From NCBI RefSeq assembly GCF_900564155.1, contig NZ_LS999839.1:5019097-5083096 (forward strand): 64,000 nucleotides of DNA, written 5' to 3'. Positions 15,798 through 24,096 of the stretch are shown here, piece by piece. The notes under the pieces are model-generated. The model was given only the letters and a program-made list of their open reading frames with translations, searched no databases and was not told the DNA's origin. This stretch comes from Pedobacter schmidteae (GTDB lineage: Bacteria; Bacteroidota; Bacteroidia; Sphingobacteriales; Sphingobacteriaceae). How positions within the stretch are numbered: the stretch's first letter is position 1; every line of letters starts with the position of its first letter. The position numbers were made by a program, and so were the translations under genes.

Positions 15798-16988
15798 CTA
15801 CAACTGCTGTGCAATGACAAATCCGCTGGCCCAGGCCCATTGAAAATTATAACCACCCAGCCAGCCGGTCACATCTACACATTCGCCACCAAAATACAAA
15901 CCCGGGATGGTTTTACATTCCAGCGTTTTGGACGACAGTTCATTCGTATCAATTCCACCACGCATTACCTCAGCCTTATCATAGCCCTTATCGCCGGCCG
16001 GCTTCACCTTGAAAAAGTGAATGGTTTGCTCAATCTGTTCAATTTCAATTCGGGTTAAAGCAGCCACCTGCTTATCTACAGGCAGGTATTTGGCCATAGC
16101 TTCGGTAAATTTACGCGTATAAAGACGGTTGAACAAGGTCGACAGCAATAGCTTACCGTTTTGCTTCCGCTCATTTTCTATCAACGTGGTAATATTTTGG
16201 TTCGGCAGCAGGTCCACATTAAACACCTCACCCCTTCTCCAGTAAGACGAAATCTGTAAAATTGCCGGGCCGCTCAATCCCCAATGGGTAAACAATATGT
16301 TCTCTTCAAATGTGATTTTGTCGTTACTTACTCTGCAAAACACACTGTTGCCTGAAAGCTGGGCGTACCATTCTTCGTCTTTTCCAGTAATGGTAAGCGG
16401 CACCAATGCCGGCGCCGTTTCTATAATTCCAAGTCCCTGTTTACGGGCAAAACGTAGCGCAAAATCTGTAGCCCCCATTTTTGGGATGGGCAGGCCACCA
16501 CTGGCAATCACTAGTTTGGGTGCTTTTAATGTCCTGATTTTTCCTGCTTTATCATACTGTACACTAAAACCGTCGGTCAGTATATCCACCGTATTTACCG
16601 TTGCATCGCAAATCAGTTGTTGCCCAAAATCGTCGCAGATGCTGGTAAATACATTGACAATATCTTTTGCATTATTCCCCTCCGGAAACAATTGTCCAAG
16701 GGTTTTCTCTTTTCCATAAATACCATAAGTTTCAAAAAAACTGATGGTGTCGGCCACGGTCCATTGATTAAAAGCCGACTTTACAAAATGCTTATTGGCC
16801 GAAATGAACTGTTCATCAGTAGCAAACATATTGGTATAGTTGCACCTGCCACCTCCGGATATCAGTATTTTGGCTCCTGCTTGTACATTCTTTTCCAGCA
16901 ATATAACTCTTTTGCCAAGGTAACCGGCCTGCACTGCACACATCAATCCACAAGCTCCGGCACCAATAATTATAGCATCTGCATCCAT
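15798..16988 (-). CDS. HI0933/YhiN-family flavoprotein (BaiN-like NAD(P)/FAD-dependent oxidoreductase)
   Basis: 396 residues from the ATG at 16988. FAD-binding Rossmann motif IIIGAGACGLMCAVQAG at the N-terminus, then the family signature ILISGGGRCNYTN, an internal domain, and GGIDTNELSSKTLECK followed by GLYFGGECVDVTGWLGGYN FQWAWASG near the C-terminus. Members are soluble flavoproteins; one gut homolog (BaiN) acts on bile-acid intermediates, but the role of most is unknown. ORF-initial Met codons further upstream would overlap the divergent purK start; a TTATTTTG -7-like element on the minus strand just upstream of 16988 supports the shorter form. Divergent from purK. Confidence 0.85.
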   Translation of the reverse strand: MDADAIIIGAGACGLMCAVQAGYLGKRVILLEKNVQAGAKILISGGGRCNYTNMFATDEQFISANKHFVKSAFNQWTVADTISFFETYGIYGKEKTLGQLFPEGNNAKDIVNVFTSICDDFGQQLICDATVNTVDILTDGFSVQYDKAGKIRTLKAPKLVIASGGLPIPKMGATDFALRFARKQGLGIIETAPALVPLTITGKDEEWYAQLSGNSVFCRVSNDKITFEENILFTHWGLSGPAILQISSYWRRGEVFNVDLLPNQNITTLIENERKQNGKLLLSTLFNRLYTRKFTEAMAKYLPVDKQVAALTRIEIEQIEQTIHFFKVKPAGDKGYDKAEVMRGGIDTNELSSKTLECKTIPGLYFGGECVDVTGWLGGYNFQWAWASGFVIAQQL

Positions 16989-17044
16989 CAATCCGTTTAT
17001 ATTGTTATTTTTGTGCAAAATAAGCATAACTTTTTCATATAGAT

Positions 17045-18184
17045 ATGGCAAAACAAATAAGTGATTTAAAATTGGGGATATTGGGTGGTGGACAACTGGG
17101 CAGAATGCTCATTCAGGAGGCCATCAATTACAACCTAACCACCCTGGTTTTAGATCCGGATACCGATGCTCCATGTAAACATATTGCAAACTACTTTGAA
17201 TGTGGCTCCATAACCGATTTTGATACCGTTTATAACTTCGGAAAAAAAGCCGACATCATTACCATCGAAATTGAAAAGGTTAATATAGAAGCTCTGGAGC
17301 AACTGGAGAAAGAAGGAAAACAAGTTTACCCACAGTCGAGAGTGATCCGTTTGATCCAGGACAAAGGGGTACAAAAGCAGTTTTTTAAAGAAAACAACAT
17401 CCCTACTGCGGCCTTTCAATTGGTCAATTCCCGGGCCGACATGCTCAACAGCAATTTTGCCTTTCCTTATATCTTAAAACAACGTAAGGATGGCTACGAT
17501 GGCAAAGGCGTAATGAAAATAAACGGGGTTGACGATATTGAGCAGGCATTTACGGCACCTTGTCTGATTGAAGAACTGATAGATTTTGAAAAAGAAGTTG
17601 CGGTGATTGTTGCCCGGAATCCCAATGGAGATATGAAAACATTTCCAATGGTAGAGATGGAGTTCAATGCGGAGGCCAACCTGGTAGAGTTCTTAATTTC
17701 GCCTTCCACTTATCCGGAGGCATTGCAGCATAAGGCAGAGAACATTGCCAAAAACATTGCCTCCTCGCTTAACATAACAGGTTTATTGGCTGTAGAAATG
17801 TTTATCACTAAAAATGGCGATCTGCTGGTAAATGAGCTGGCCCCACGCCCGCACAATAGCGGTCACCAGACTATTGAGGGCAATTATGTTTCTCAATTTG
17901 CACAGCACCTGCGCGCCATTTTCAATTTGCCACTGGGCGATACCCGTTCCATTACCAATGCGGTAATGATCAATTTACTGGGCGAGAAAAATCATAACGG
18001 AGTTGCCCGATATCAGGGATTAGAAAAAATAATGGCCATTGAAGGGGTCTATGTACACCTTTATGGTAAAAAATATACCAAGCCTTTCCGCAAAATGGGT
18101 CATGTTACTATCGTAGACCAAAACCGGGAAGGTGCTATACAAAAAGCCAATTATATTAAAAACACACTAAAAGTTATTTCATAA
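17045..18184 (+). CDS. purK: 5-(carboxyamino)imidazole ribonucleotide synthase
   Basis: 379 residues, ATP-grasp fold. Carboxylates aminoimidazole ribonucleotide with bicarbonate and ATP to N5-CAIR in purine biosynthesis. Visible: LGILGGGQLGRMLIQEA at residues 9-25, the ATP-grasp centre LKQRKDGYDGKGVMKI, EELIDFEKEVAVIVAR, and NELAPRPHNSGHQTIEG, the metal- and substrate-binding C-terminal signature. Followed with no intervening base by purE (TAA at 18182-18184, ATG at 18185), so the pair is translated as a unit. purC lies separately at 48360. Confidence 0.96.
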   Translation: MAKQISDLKLGILGGGQLGRMLIQEAINYNLTTLVLDPDTDAPCKHIANYFECGSITDFDTVYNFGKKADIITIEIEKVNIEALEQLEKEGKQVYPQSRVIRLIQDKGVQKQFFKENNIPTAAFQLVNSRADMLNSNFAFPYILKQRKDGYDGKGVMKINGVDDIEQAFTAPCLIEELIDFEKEVAVIVARNPNGDMKTFPMVEMEFNAEANLVEFLISPSTYPEALQHKAENIAKNIASSLNITGLLAVEMFITKNGDLLVNELAPRPHNSGHQTIEGNYVSQFAQHLRAIFNLPLGDTRSITNAVMINLLGEKNHNGVARYQGLEKIMAIEGVYVHLYGKKYTKPFRKMGHVTIVDQNREGAIQKANYIKNTLKVIS

Positions 18185-18676
18185 ATGAGTACAGCGAGCG
18201 TAAAAGCAGGAATTATCATGGGCAGCAAATCAGATCTTCACATTATGCAAGATGCTGCCGATATTTTTAAAGAATTTGGAGTTGAATTTGAAATGACTGT
18301 AGTATCGGCACATCGCACACCGGAAAGGATGTTCGACTATGCCAAAAATGCAGCTTCCAGAGGAATAAAAGTAATTATTGCCGGAGCAGGAGGTGCAGCG
18401 CATTTGCCTGGAATGGTGGCTTCCATTACAGTGTTACCGGTTATTGGTGTACCTGTAAAGTCCTCAAATTCAATTGATGGTTGGGATTCAATACTGTCTA
18501 TTCTGCAAATGCCAAATGGTATTCCTGTAGCCACAGTTGCCTTAAATGCTGCAAAAAATGCGGGTTTACTGGCTGTCCAGATCCTGTCGACAGCAGACGC
18601 TTCACTGGCCGAAAAAATGCAGGCTTATAAAGATGATTTGCGCAAAAAAGTAGAAGAAAGCGCTGCCGATATGTAA
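18185..18676 (+). CDS. purE: N5-carboxyaminoimidazole ribonucleotide mutase
   Basis: 163 residues, class I PurE. Converts N5-CAIR to CAIR. MGSKSDLHIMQDAADI (residues 12-27) is the Gly-Ser-x-Ser-Asp signature. VSAHRTPERMFDYA carries the catalytic His region and AGAGGAAHLPGM the phosphate-binding loop. Product of purK is its substrate. The stop codon TAA is immediately followed by the stop codon of the convergent yqgE gene (CTA at 18677), leaving no intergenic DNA. Confidence 0.97.
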   Translation: MSTASVKAGIIMGSKSDLHIMQDAADIFKEFGVEFEMTVVSAHRTPERMFDYAKNAASRGIKVIIAGAGGAAHLPGMVASITVLPVIGVPVKSSNSIDGWDSILSILQMPNGIPVATVALNAAKNAGLLAVQILSTADASLAEKMQAYKDDLRKKVEESAADM

Positions 18677-19240
18677 CTAATTCAAATTCGGGTCCTGCGG
18701 AAAATTGCTGACATGTGCATATTTTGGGCCCAGATTGATGATCACTTCACGCCATAGGTTTTCTTCATTATCGGAGAAAACCACATCTGCATGAAATTCA
18801 TCGGATACAATCCAGGTATTTTCTTTCATTTCTGTTTTTAGCTGTTCTTTTCCCCAACCCGAATAGCCGATAAAGAACTTGATGTCTTCCTTTTTCAGGC
18901 TTTTATTACCAATCATTATTGTTAGGGCTTCAAAATTACCACCCCAGTATATCCCTTTTATCACTTCCTGCCCCCCACTGATCAGCTCTGGGCAGCGGTG
19001 TATAAAATGAATGGTATCGGTTTCAACCGGTCCGCCCATAAACACTGGAAAATCAGCTTCAGCTAATTCAGGAATCACATCCTTAAGCAACAAGGTACTG
19101 GAATGGTTCAAAATAAAACCTACCGTCCCTTCCTCCTGATGATCGGTAATCAAAATTACAGAACGCTTAAAATTAGGATCCATTAAAAATGGTTCAGAGA
19201 TGAGCAATCTGCCCAATTGAGGTTGTAATCGGCTTATCAT
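18677..19240 (-). CDS. YqgE/AlgH family protein (UPF0301)
   Basis: 187 residues. Starts MISRLQPQLGRLLISEPFLM followed by DPNFKRSVILITDHQEEGTVGFILN, the family's diagnostic N-terminal stretch; HFFIGYSGWGKEQL-like (KFFIGYSGWGKEQLKTEM) and WIVSDEF complete the match. AlgH was named from alginate regulation in Pseudomonas, but the biochemical role is unknown. Convergent with purE with stop codons touching; divergent from pdxH. Confidence 0.9.
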   Translation of the reverse strand: MISRLQPQLGRLLISEPFLMDPNFKRSVILITDHQEEGTVGFILNHSSTLLLKDVIPELAEADFPVFMGGPVETDTIHFIHRCPELISGGQEVIKGIYWGGNFEALTIMIGNKSLKKEDIKFFIGYSGWGKEQLKTEMKENTWIVSDEFHADVVFSDNEENLWREVIINLGPKYAHVSNFPQDPNLN

Positions 19241-19289
19241 TTTGGAAATTTAGGGATAAATTTGAATAAACTAAAACCTATTTTTGTGC

Positions 19290-19940
19290 ATGGACCGCAA
19301 TAAAAATAATTTACATGATTTAAGACAGGAATATCGTGCTGCACAACTTTCAGAAAAAGACGTGGAAAGCAATCCTATCCTGCAATTTGGAAAATGGTTT
19401 TCGGCAGCCGTAGATGCGCAGCTTTTTGAACCAAATGTGATGACATTGGCTACGGCCGACCGCTTTGGAAAACCCTCGGCACGCATTGTATTGTTAAAGG
19501 AGTTTGACGAAAATGGTTTTGTTTTTTACACAAATTACGACAGCAAAAAAGGTCATGACCTGATAGAGAATCCACAGGCTGCCCTGGTATTTTTCTGGGC
19601 CGAGCTGGAACGTCAGGTGCGCATTGAAGGTATAGTGAGCAAGGTAGATACCCAAACGTCGGCCGATTATTTCCATTCTCGTCCGGCAGGTAGCCAGATT
19701 GGTGCCATGGCTTCGCCACAAAGCAGTGTGCTGGAAAGCCGTGAAGCTTTGGAAGAAAAGGTAGCCAGCCTGACCAAAGCTTATGAAGGAAAAGAAATTC
19801 CGCACCCGATACATTGGGGCGGCTACCTGATAGAACCTCAGCATATTGAATTCTGGCAAGGCCGGCCAAGCAGGCTGCACGACAGAATTGTGTACGATTT
19901 GGTGGATGGTTCGTGGATTATAAATAGATTAGCGCCTTAA
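19290..19940 (+). CDS. pdxH: Pyridoxamine 5'-phosphate oxidase
   Basis: 216 residues from the ATG at 19290. FMN-dependent oxidation of PNP and PMP to PLP. Visible: DLRQEYRAAQLSE at the N-terminus, MTLATADRFGKPSARIVLLK, GFVFYTNYDSKKG (FMN phosphate contact), FFWAELERQVRIEG, SRPAGSQIGAMAS and the C-terminal signature IEFWQGRPSRLHDRIVYDL. PLP made here serves bioF, serC, metY and the other PLP enzymes in this window. A perfect -7 box TATTTTTG (19279-19286) ends 3 bases before the ATG, so the message is probably leaderless; an in-frame TTG at 19284 would fall inside that box. Confidence 0.95.
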   Translation: MDRNKNNLHDLRQEYRAAQLSEKDVESNPILQFGKWFSAAVDAQLFEPNVMTLATADRFGKPSARIVLLKEFDENGFVFYTNYDSKKGHDLIENPQAALVFFWAELERQVRIEGIVSKVDTQTSADYFHSRPAGSQIGAMASPQSSVLESREALEEKVASLTKAYEGKEIPHPIHWGGYLIEPQHIEFWQGRPSRLHDRIVYDLVDGSWIINRLAP

Positions 19941-19968
19941 AACTTTCATAAACTCATAAAAAAACTAA

Positions 19969-20859
19969 ATGAAAAACATTGCAGTGATCGGATCTGGCAC
20001 CATGGGTAACGGAATTGCCCATACGTTTGCCCAATTTGGCTATCAGGTAAATCTGGTTGACATTAGCGACAACGCCCTTTCTAAAGCTTTGAGCACCATT
20101 AATAAAAACCTTGACCGTCAGGTGGCCAAGGGTAGCTTATCGGAAGCAGAAAAAGCAGCCACACTCGCCAATATTACGGTACATACCAATATGCAGGAGG
20201 GCGTAGCCCAGGCCGACCTGATTGTGGAGGCCGCAACTGAAAACCTGGAACTGAAGCTAAAGATTTTTAAGGATCTGGACACTTTTGCCAAACCTGAAGC
20301 CATTCTGGCCAGCAATACCTCCTCTATTTCCATCACCAAAATTGCATCGGTTACCAACCGTGGCGACAAAGTAATCGGTATGCATTTCATGAACCCGGTT
20401 CCTGTAATGAAACTGGTTGAGGTAATACGCGGATACGCCAGTAGCGACGAAACCACCACAACGGTAATGGAACTTTCGAAAAAACTGGCTAAAGTGCCCG
20501 TTGAAGTAAATGATTATCCTGGCTTTGTAGCCAACAGAATACTGATGCCGATGATTAATGAAGCCATTTATGCGCTTTATGAAAATGTGGCAGGTGTGGA
20601 AGAAATTGATACGGTAATGAAACTGGGTATGGCCCATCCTATGGGTCCTTTGCAACTCGCCGATTTTATTGGTCTGGATGTTTGCCTGGCCATATTACGC
20701 GTATTGCAGGATGGCTTTGGCAATCCTAAATACGCACCATGCCCTTTATTGGTAAATATGGTTACTGCAGGCAATAAGGGTATCAAATCGGGCGAAGGTT
20801 TTTACAACTATGCCAATGGCCCTAAAGAAGCGGTTGTAGCGGCTAAGTTTAGTAGTTAG
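19969..20859 (+). CDS. 3-hydroxybutyryl-CoA dehydrogenase family protein
   Basis: 296 residues. NAD-binding GSGTMGNG (8-15); catalytic His139 in GMHFMNPVPVMKLVEV, preceded by the SNTSSISIT strand carrying the conserved Ser/Asn; C-terminal dimerisation domain with GFVANRILMPMINEA and GMAHPMGPLQLADFIGLD. Oxidises 3-hydroxyacyl-CoA to 3-ketoacyl-CoA, in butanoate metabolism or beta-oxidation. 28 bases after pdxH on the same strand and possibly co-transcribed. Its last two Ser codons and stop codon already belong to a heptad repeat block (20849-20883). Confidence 0.92.
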   Translation: MKNIAVIGSGTMGNGIAHTFAQFGYQVNLVDISDNALSKALSTINKNLDRQVAKGSLSEAEKAATLANITVHTNMQEGVAQADLIVEAATENLELKLKIFKDLDTFAKPEAILASNTSSISITKIASVTNRGDKVIGMHFMNPVPVMKLVEVIRGYASSDETTTTVMELSKKLAKVPVEVNDYPGFVANRILMPMINEAIYALYENVAGVEEIDTVMKLGMAHPMGPLQLADFIGLDVCLAILRVLQDGFGNPKYAPCPLLVNMVTAGNKGIKSGEGFYNYANGPKEAVVAAKFSS

Positions 20860-21183
20860 GTATTAGTAGTTAGTAATTAGATAGTGTGGGCCTTATACAA
20901 CGAAGAGTATTGGTTAATAGTTAAATAGGGAGCTCCGAATTGCAAACGGAAACGGTACAAGTGAAGGAAATCATATTTTTCAACAGAATACCGATACATA
21001 ACACATATCTAAATCCTAATATCTAACTATTTACATCTAAATACTAACTGCTATTTAATGGCCTATTCCTATCTAAATACTAACATCTAATTACTAAATA
21101 CTAACTAGTAAAATCGTATTTTTGAAGACAGTATTAGTATACAAGTCTTATCTAATTACTAAATACTAACTACTAAATACTAT
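20849..21183. repeat. Heptad-repeat region with 35-bp inverted ends between hbd and ruvB
   Basis: Left block 20849-20883 is five consecutive heptads: TTAGTAG, TTAGGTA, TTAGTAG, TTAGTAA, TTAGATA. Right block 21149-21183 is the inverse: TATCTAA, TTACTAA, ATACTAA, CTACTAA, ATACTAT. The two inner heptads of each arm are exact complements. Between them are two more in-register arrays of the CTAA type, 21006-21054 (seven units) and 21070-21111 (six units). The left block starts inside the hbd coding end and the right block stops one base before the ruvB ATG. A TATTTTTG box at 21117-21124 is the likely ruvB -7 element. No ORF is supported inside. Confidence 0.85.
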
Positions 21184-21184
21184 T

Positions 21185-22207
21185 ATGAACGAAAATCTTG
21201 ATCCCTCATCCGAAAACCTGTCGCCAATAGAGCGTGATATTGAAAAAGTATTGCGACCGCAGGCCTTTGATGATTTTACAGGACAGGAGAAGGTGATGGA
21301 GAACCTGAAGATCTTTGTGAAAGCGGCTAAATTACGCGGCGAACCACTAGATCATGTTTTACTACATGGCCCTCCGGGATTGGGTAAAACTACCCTGTCC
21401 TATATCATTGCCAATGAAATGAGTGTAGGCATAAAGGTAACCTCAGGCCCGGTACTGGATAAACCGGGCGACCTGGCCGGACTACTCACCGGACTGGAAG
21501 AAGGCGACATCCTGTTTATTGATGAAATACACCGCTTAAGTCCCTTGGTTGAAGAATACCTGTATTCAGCTATGGAGGACTTTAAAATAGATATTATGCT
21601 GGAGAGCGGCCCCAATGCCCGCTCCGTGCAAATCAGCCTAAACCCCTTTACCCTGGTTGGTGCTACCACACGCTCGGGCTTGCTTACTGCGCCTTTAAGG
21701 GCAAGGTTTGGTATCAACTCCCGACTCGCTTATTACGACGCCAAGCTACTCACTACCATTATTTTAAGATCGTCAGAAATACTTAAAACGCCCATTACCG
21801 ACGAAGGGGCTTACGAAATTGCACGCCGTAGCCGTGGTACCCCCCGTATAGCCAATGCGCTATTGCGACGCACCAGAGACTTTGCACAAATTAAAGGGAC
21901 TGGTGAAATCAATACGGATATTGCCCGCTATGCCTTAAAAGCACTAAATGTAGATGAGCACGGTCTGGACGAAATGGATAACAAAATACTAACCACCATC
22001 ATTGATAAATTTAAGGGTGGTCCGGTTGGCCTGAAAACCATTGCTACAGCCGTTGGAGAAGATGAAGGTACCATAGAAGAAGTGTACGAGCCTTTTCTGA
22101 TTCAGGAAGGCTTTTTAATGCGTACCTCACGTGGTCGCGAAGCTACCGAGGCAGCGTACAAACACCTGCAAAGAAACTTCCCCGGGCAAACCGGACGTTT
22201 GTTTTAG
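21185..22207 (+). CDS. ruvB: Holliday junction branch migration helicase RuvB
   Basis: 340 residues, AAA+ ATPase. Begins after a short leader with LRPQAFDDFTGQEKV (residues 23-37). Walker A GPPGLGKT (62-69), Walker B ILFIDEIHRL, sensor I VGATTRSGLL, arginine finger region PLRARFGI and the C-terminal winged helix with RTSRGREAT. With RuvA it drives branch migration at Holliday junctions; ruvA and ruvC are not in the window. Its 5' leader carries the heptad block right up to the ATG, so no ribosome-binding site is possible there. Confidence 0.97.
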   Translation: MNENLDPSSENLSPIERDIEKVLRPQAFDDFTGQEKVMENLKIFVKAAKLRGEPLDHVLLHGPPGLGKTTLSYIIANEMSVGIKVTSGPVLDKPGDLAGLLTGLEEGDILFIDEIHRLSPLVEEYLYSAMEDFKIDIMLESGPNARSVQISLNPFTLVGATTRSGLLTAPLRARFGINSRLAYYDAKLLTTIILRSSEILKTPITDEGAYEIARRSRGTPRIANALLRRTRDFAQIKGTGEINTDIARYALKALNVDEHGLDEMDNKILTTIIDKFKGGPVGLKTIATAVGEDEGTIEEVYEPFLIQEGFLMRTSRGREATEAAYKHLQRNFPGQTGRLF

Positions 22208-22274
22208 ATTAAGCTGCTTTTTTTAAACATTTAGGCTATTTTTCTGTTCCATATAAGTTAAACAAAGCTTATAT

Positions 22275-23780
22275 ATGAACATAGAGACCAGAAAACTGAC
22301 TTTATCAGATTACAACGATTTAAGGGAATCCATGCAGCAGGCATACCATACCCTTGGACAGATATGGAGTAAAAACAGCATCGAACGCTTACTTAAATTG
22401 TTTCCCGAAGGTCAGCTTTGCATTGCGGTAGATGATAAAGTGGTAGCCTGCTCCCTGTCTATCATTGTAGATTATGACGAATATGGTGACAAGCATACGT
22501 ATAAAAACATTACCGGCGATTATTCCTTCTCTACGCACGATCCGGAAGGTGATGTGTTATATGGAATAGAAATATTTGTCCATCCCGAATACCGCGGTTT
22601 GCGATTGGGCCGCCGACTGTATGAAGCGCGTAAAGAACTTTGCGAAAGCTTAAACCTGAAAAGTATTATTGCCGGCGGACGTATTCCCGGCTATCATGAG
22701 TTTGCAGATAAGTTAAGTCCGCGCCAATATATCGACAAGGTCAAATCCAAAGAAATCTACGATCCCACCCTAACCTTCCAGCTTTCCAATGATTTTCACG
22801 TTAGGAAAGTGCTAAAAAACTACTTACCCGGCGATCATGAATCCAAAGAGTTTGCCACCCTGATTGAATGGAACAACATCTATTACCAGGGTATCGACGC
22901 TTCTGCACGTTCGGCAAAAACCATTCGCATAGGCCTGGTGCAATGGCAGATGCGCCTTTTTCCGGATATCGAAGCCTTTTATGAACAGGTAGAGTTTTTT
23001 GTAGACGCGGTAAGCGGTTATAAATCGGACTTTATTGTGTTTCCCGAGTTTTTCAACACGCCATTGCTGCACCCTTACAACCATTTGCCCGAAATGGAAG
23101 CCATGCGCAAGCTGGCCGAACAAACCGCCGAGATTGTGGAGAGGATACAACAGTACGCCTTGTCGTACAACGTAAATATCATATCGGGCAGCATGCCTAT
23201 TGTGGAGAACAATAAGCTATACAATGCTACTTACCTATGCCACAGAAGCGGTAAAACAGATGAATACCGAAAAATTCACATTACGCCGAATGAGCAGAAA
23301 TATTATGGTATGGTAGGCGGTGATAAGATACAGGTGTTTGATACCGATTGCGGCAAAGTGGGTATTTTGATCTGTTATGATGTAGAATTTCCGGAACTGA
23401 GCAGGATTTACGCCGATCAGGGAATGCAGATCTTATTTGTACCATTTTTGACAGATACACAAAATGGCTACACCAGGGTAAGGCATTGTGCACAGGCCAG
23501 GGCCATCGAAAATGAGTGTTATGTCGCCATTGCCGGCTGCGTAGGTAACTTACCCAAAGTGAACAACATGGACATACAGTTTGCGCAGTCGGCCGTATTT
23601 ACCCCTTCCGATTTCGCTTTCCCAACCAATGCGGTAAAGGCAGAGACTACACCCAATACCGAAATGATGCTGGTGGTGGATGTTGACCTTCATTTGTTGG
23701 ATGAAATCCATCATTTCGGCACCGTGAGGATACTAAAAGACCGGCGCAAAGACCTTTATGAAGTCCGCCTACTCAAATAG
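22275..23780 (+). CDS. GNAT acetyltransferase fused to a nitrilase-superfamily amidohydrolase
   Basis: 501 residues, two domains. Residues 1 to about 200 are GNAT-like: IEIFVHPEYRGLRLGRRLYEAR carries the acetyl-CoA-binding R/Q-x-x-G-x-G/A-type loop. Residues about 217-495 form a carbon-nitrogen hydrolase with the complete Glu-Lys-Cys triad: Glu258 (FPEFFN), Lys333 (EYRKIHITP) and Cys367 (ICYDVEFPE). The nitrilase half should hydrolyse an amide and the GNAT half may acylate or deacylate the same or a related small molecule; the substrate is unknown. This fusion is found in other bacteria and probably acts as one enzyme. 67 bases downstream of ruvB. Confidence 0.88.
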   Translation: MNIETRKLTLSDYNDLRESMQQAYHTLGQIWSKNSIERLLKLFPEGQLCIAVDDKVVACSLSIIVDYDEYGDKHTYKNITGDYSFSTHDPEGDVLYGIEIFVHPEYRGLRLGRRLYEARKELCESLNLKSIIAGGRIPGYHEFADKLSPRQYIDKVKSKEIYDPTLTFQLSNDFHVRKVLKNYLPGDHESKEFATLIEWNNIYYQGIDASARSAKTIRIGLVQWQMRLFPDIEAFYEQVEFFVDAVSGYKSDFIVFPEFFNTPLLHPYNHLPEMEAMRKLAEQTAEIVERIQQYALSYNVNIISGSMPIVENNKLYNATYLCHRSGKTDEYRKIHITPNEQKYYGMVGGDKIQVFDTDCGKVGILICYDVEFPELSRIYADQGMQILFVPFLTDTQNGYTRVRHCAQARAIENECYVAIAGCVGNLPKVNNMDIQFAQSAVFTPSDFAFPTNAVKAETTPNTEMMLVVDVDLHLLDEIHHFGTVRILKDRRKDLYEVRLLK

Positions 23781-23784
23781 CCAA

Positions 23785-24015
23785 CTATTTGTATACCAAC
23801 CAGTAAATCAGCAAAGCAACCACCAATAAAGGGATCAGCCACCTTAAAATTGCCGATGCCCCATTGATGTCCTTTTCATTTACGGCCTGGGGCGATGGTC
23901 CCGGGTCGGCCTGGTGATGTGCATAATCATGCTCTATGGGTTTATGCGGTTTATTTGGGTCTTCTACATGCCTTTGAATTGAATCATCGCTATGTTTATG
24001 ATCTGTATTTTCCAT
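23785..24015 (-). CDS. Small protein with His/Pro-rich N-terminus and C-terminal membrane anchor
   Basis: 76 residues; family not recognised. The first ~50 residues are hydrophilic and rich in His, Asp and Pro (HKHSDDSIQRH, HKPIEHDYAHHQADPGPSPQ). A single C-terminal hydrophobic helix, ILRWLIPLLVVALLIYWLVY (about 56-75), ends the protein, giving a tail-anchored topology with the N-terminus probably in the cytoplasm. The His-rich part could bind metal, but no defined motif is seen. Convergent with the GNAT-nitrilase gene, 4 bases between stops. ATG at 24015. Confidence 0.65.
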   Translation of the reverse strand: MENTDHKHSDDSIQRHVEDPNKPHKPIEHDYAHHQADPGPSPQAVNEKDINGASAILRWLIPLLVVALLIYWLVYK

Positions 24016-24096
24016 GACTTTAAGTTTTTACTGTTAAATTAACAACAGGTGGGGTTTCAAAAAGTTTCCATTTCAAAGCCTTATCTTTGCAGGGCG

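Noticed and set aside
16297..16719. 140-codon plus-strand ORF opposite the YhiN-family gene
   Set aside because: Antisense shadow of a well-conserved flavoprotein.
20849..21183. Possible insertion sequence
   Set aside because: Inverted ends are present but no transposase ORF or target duplication is visible; kept only as a repeat element.
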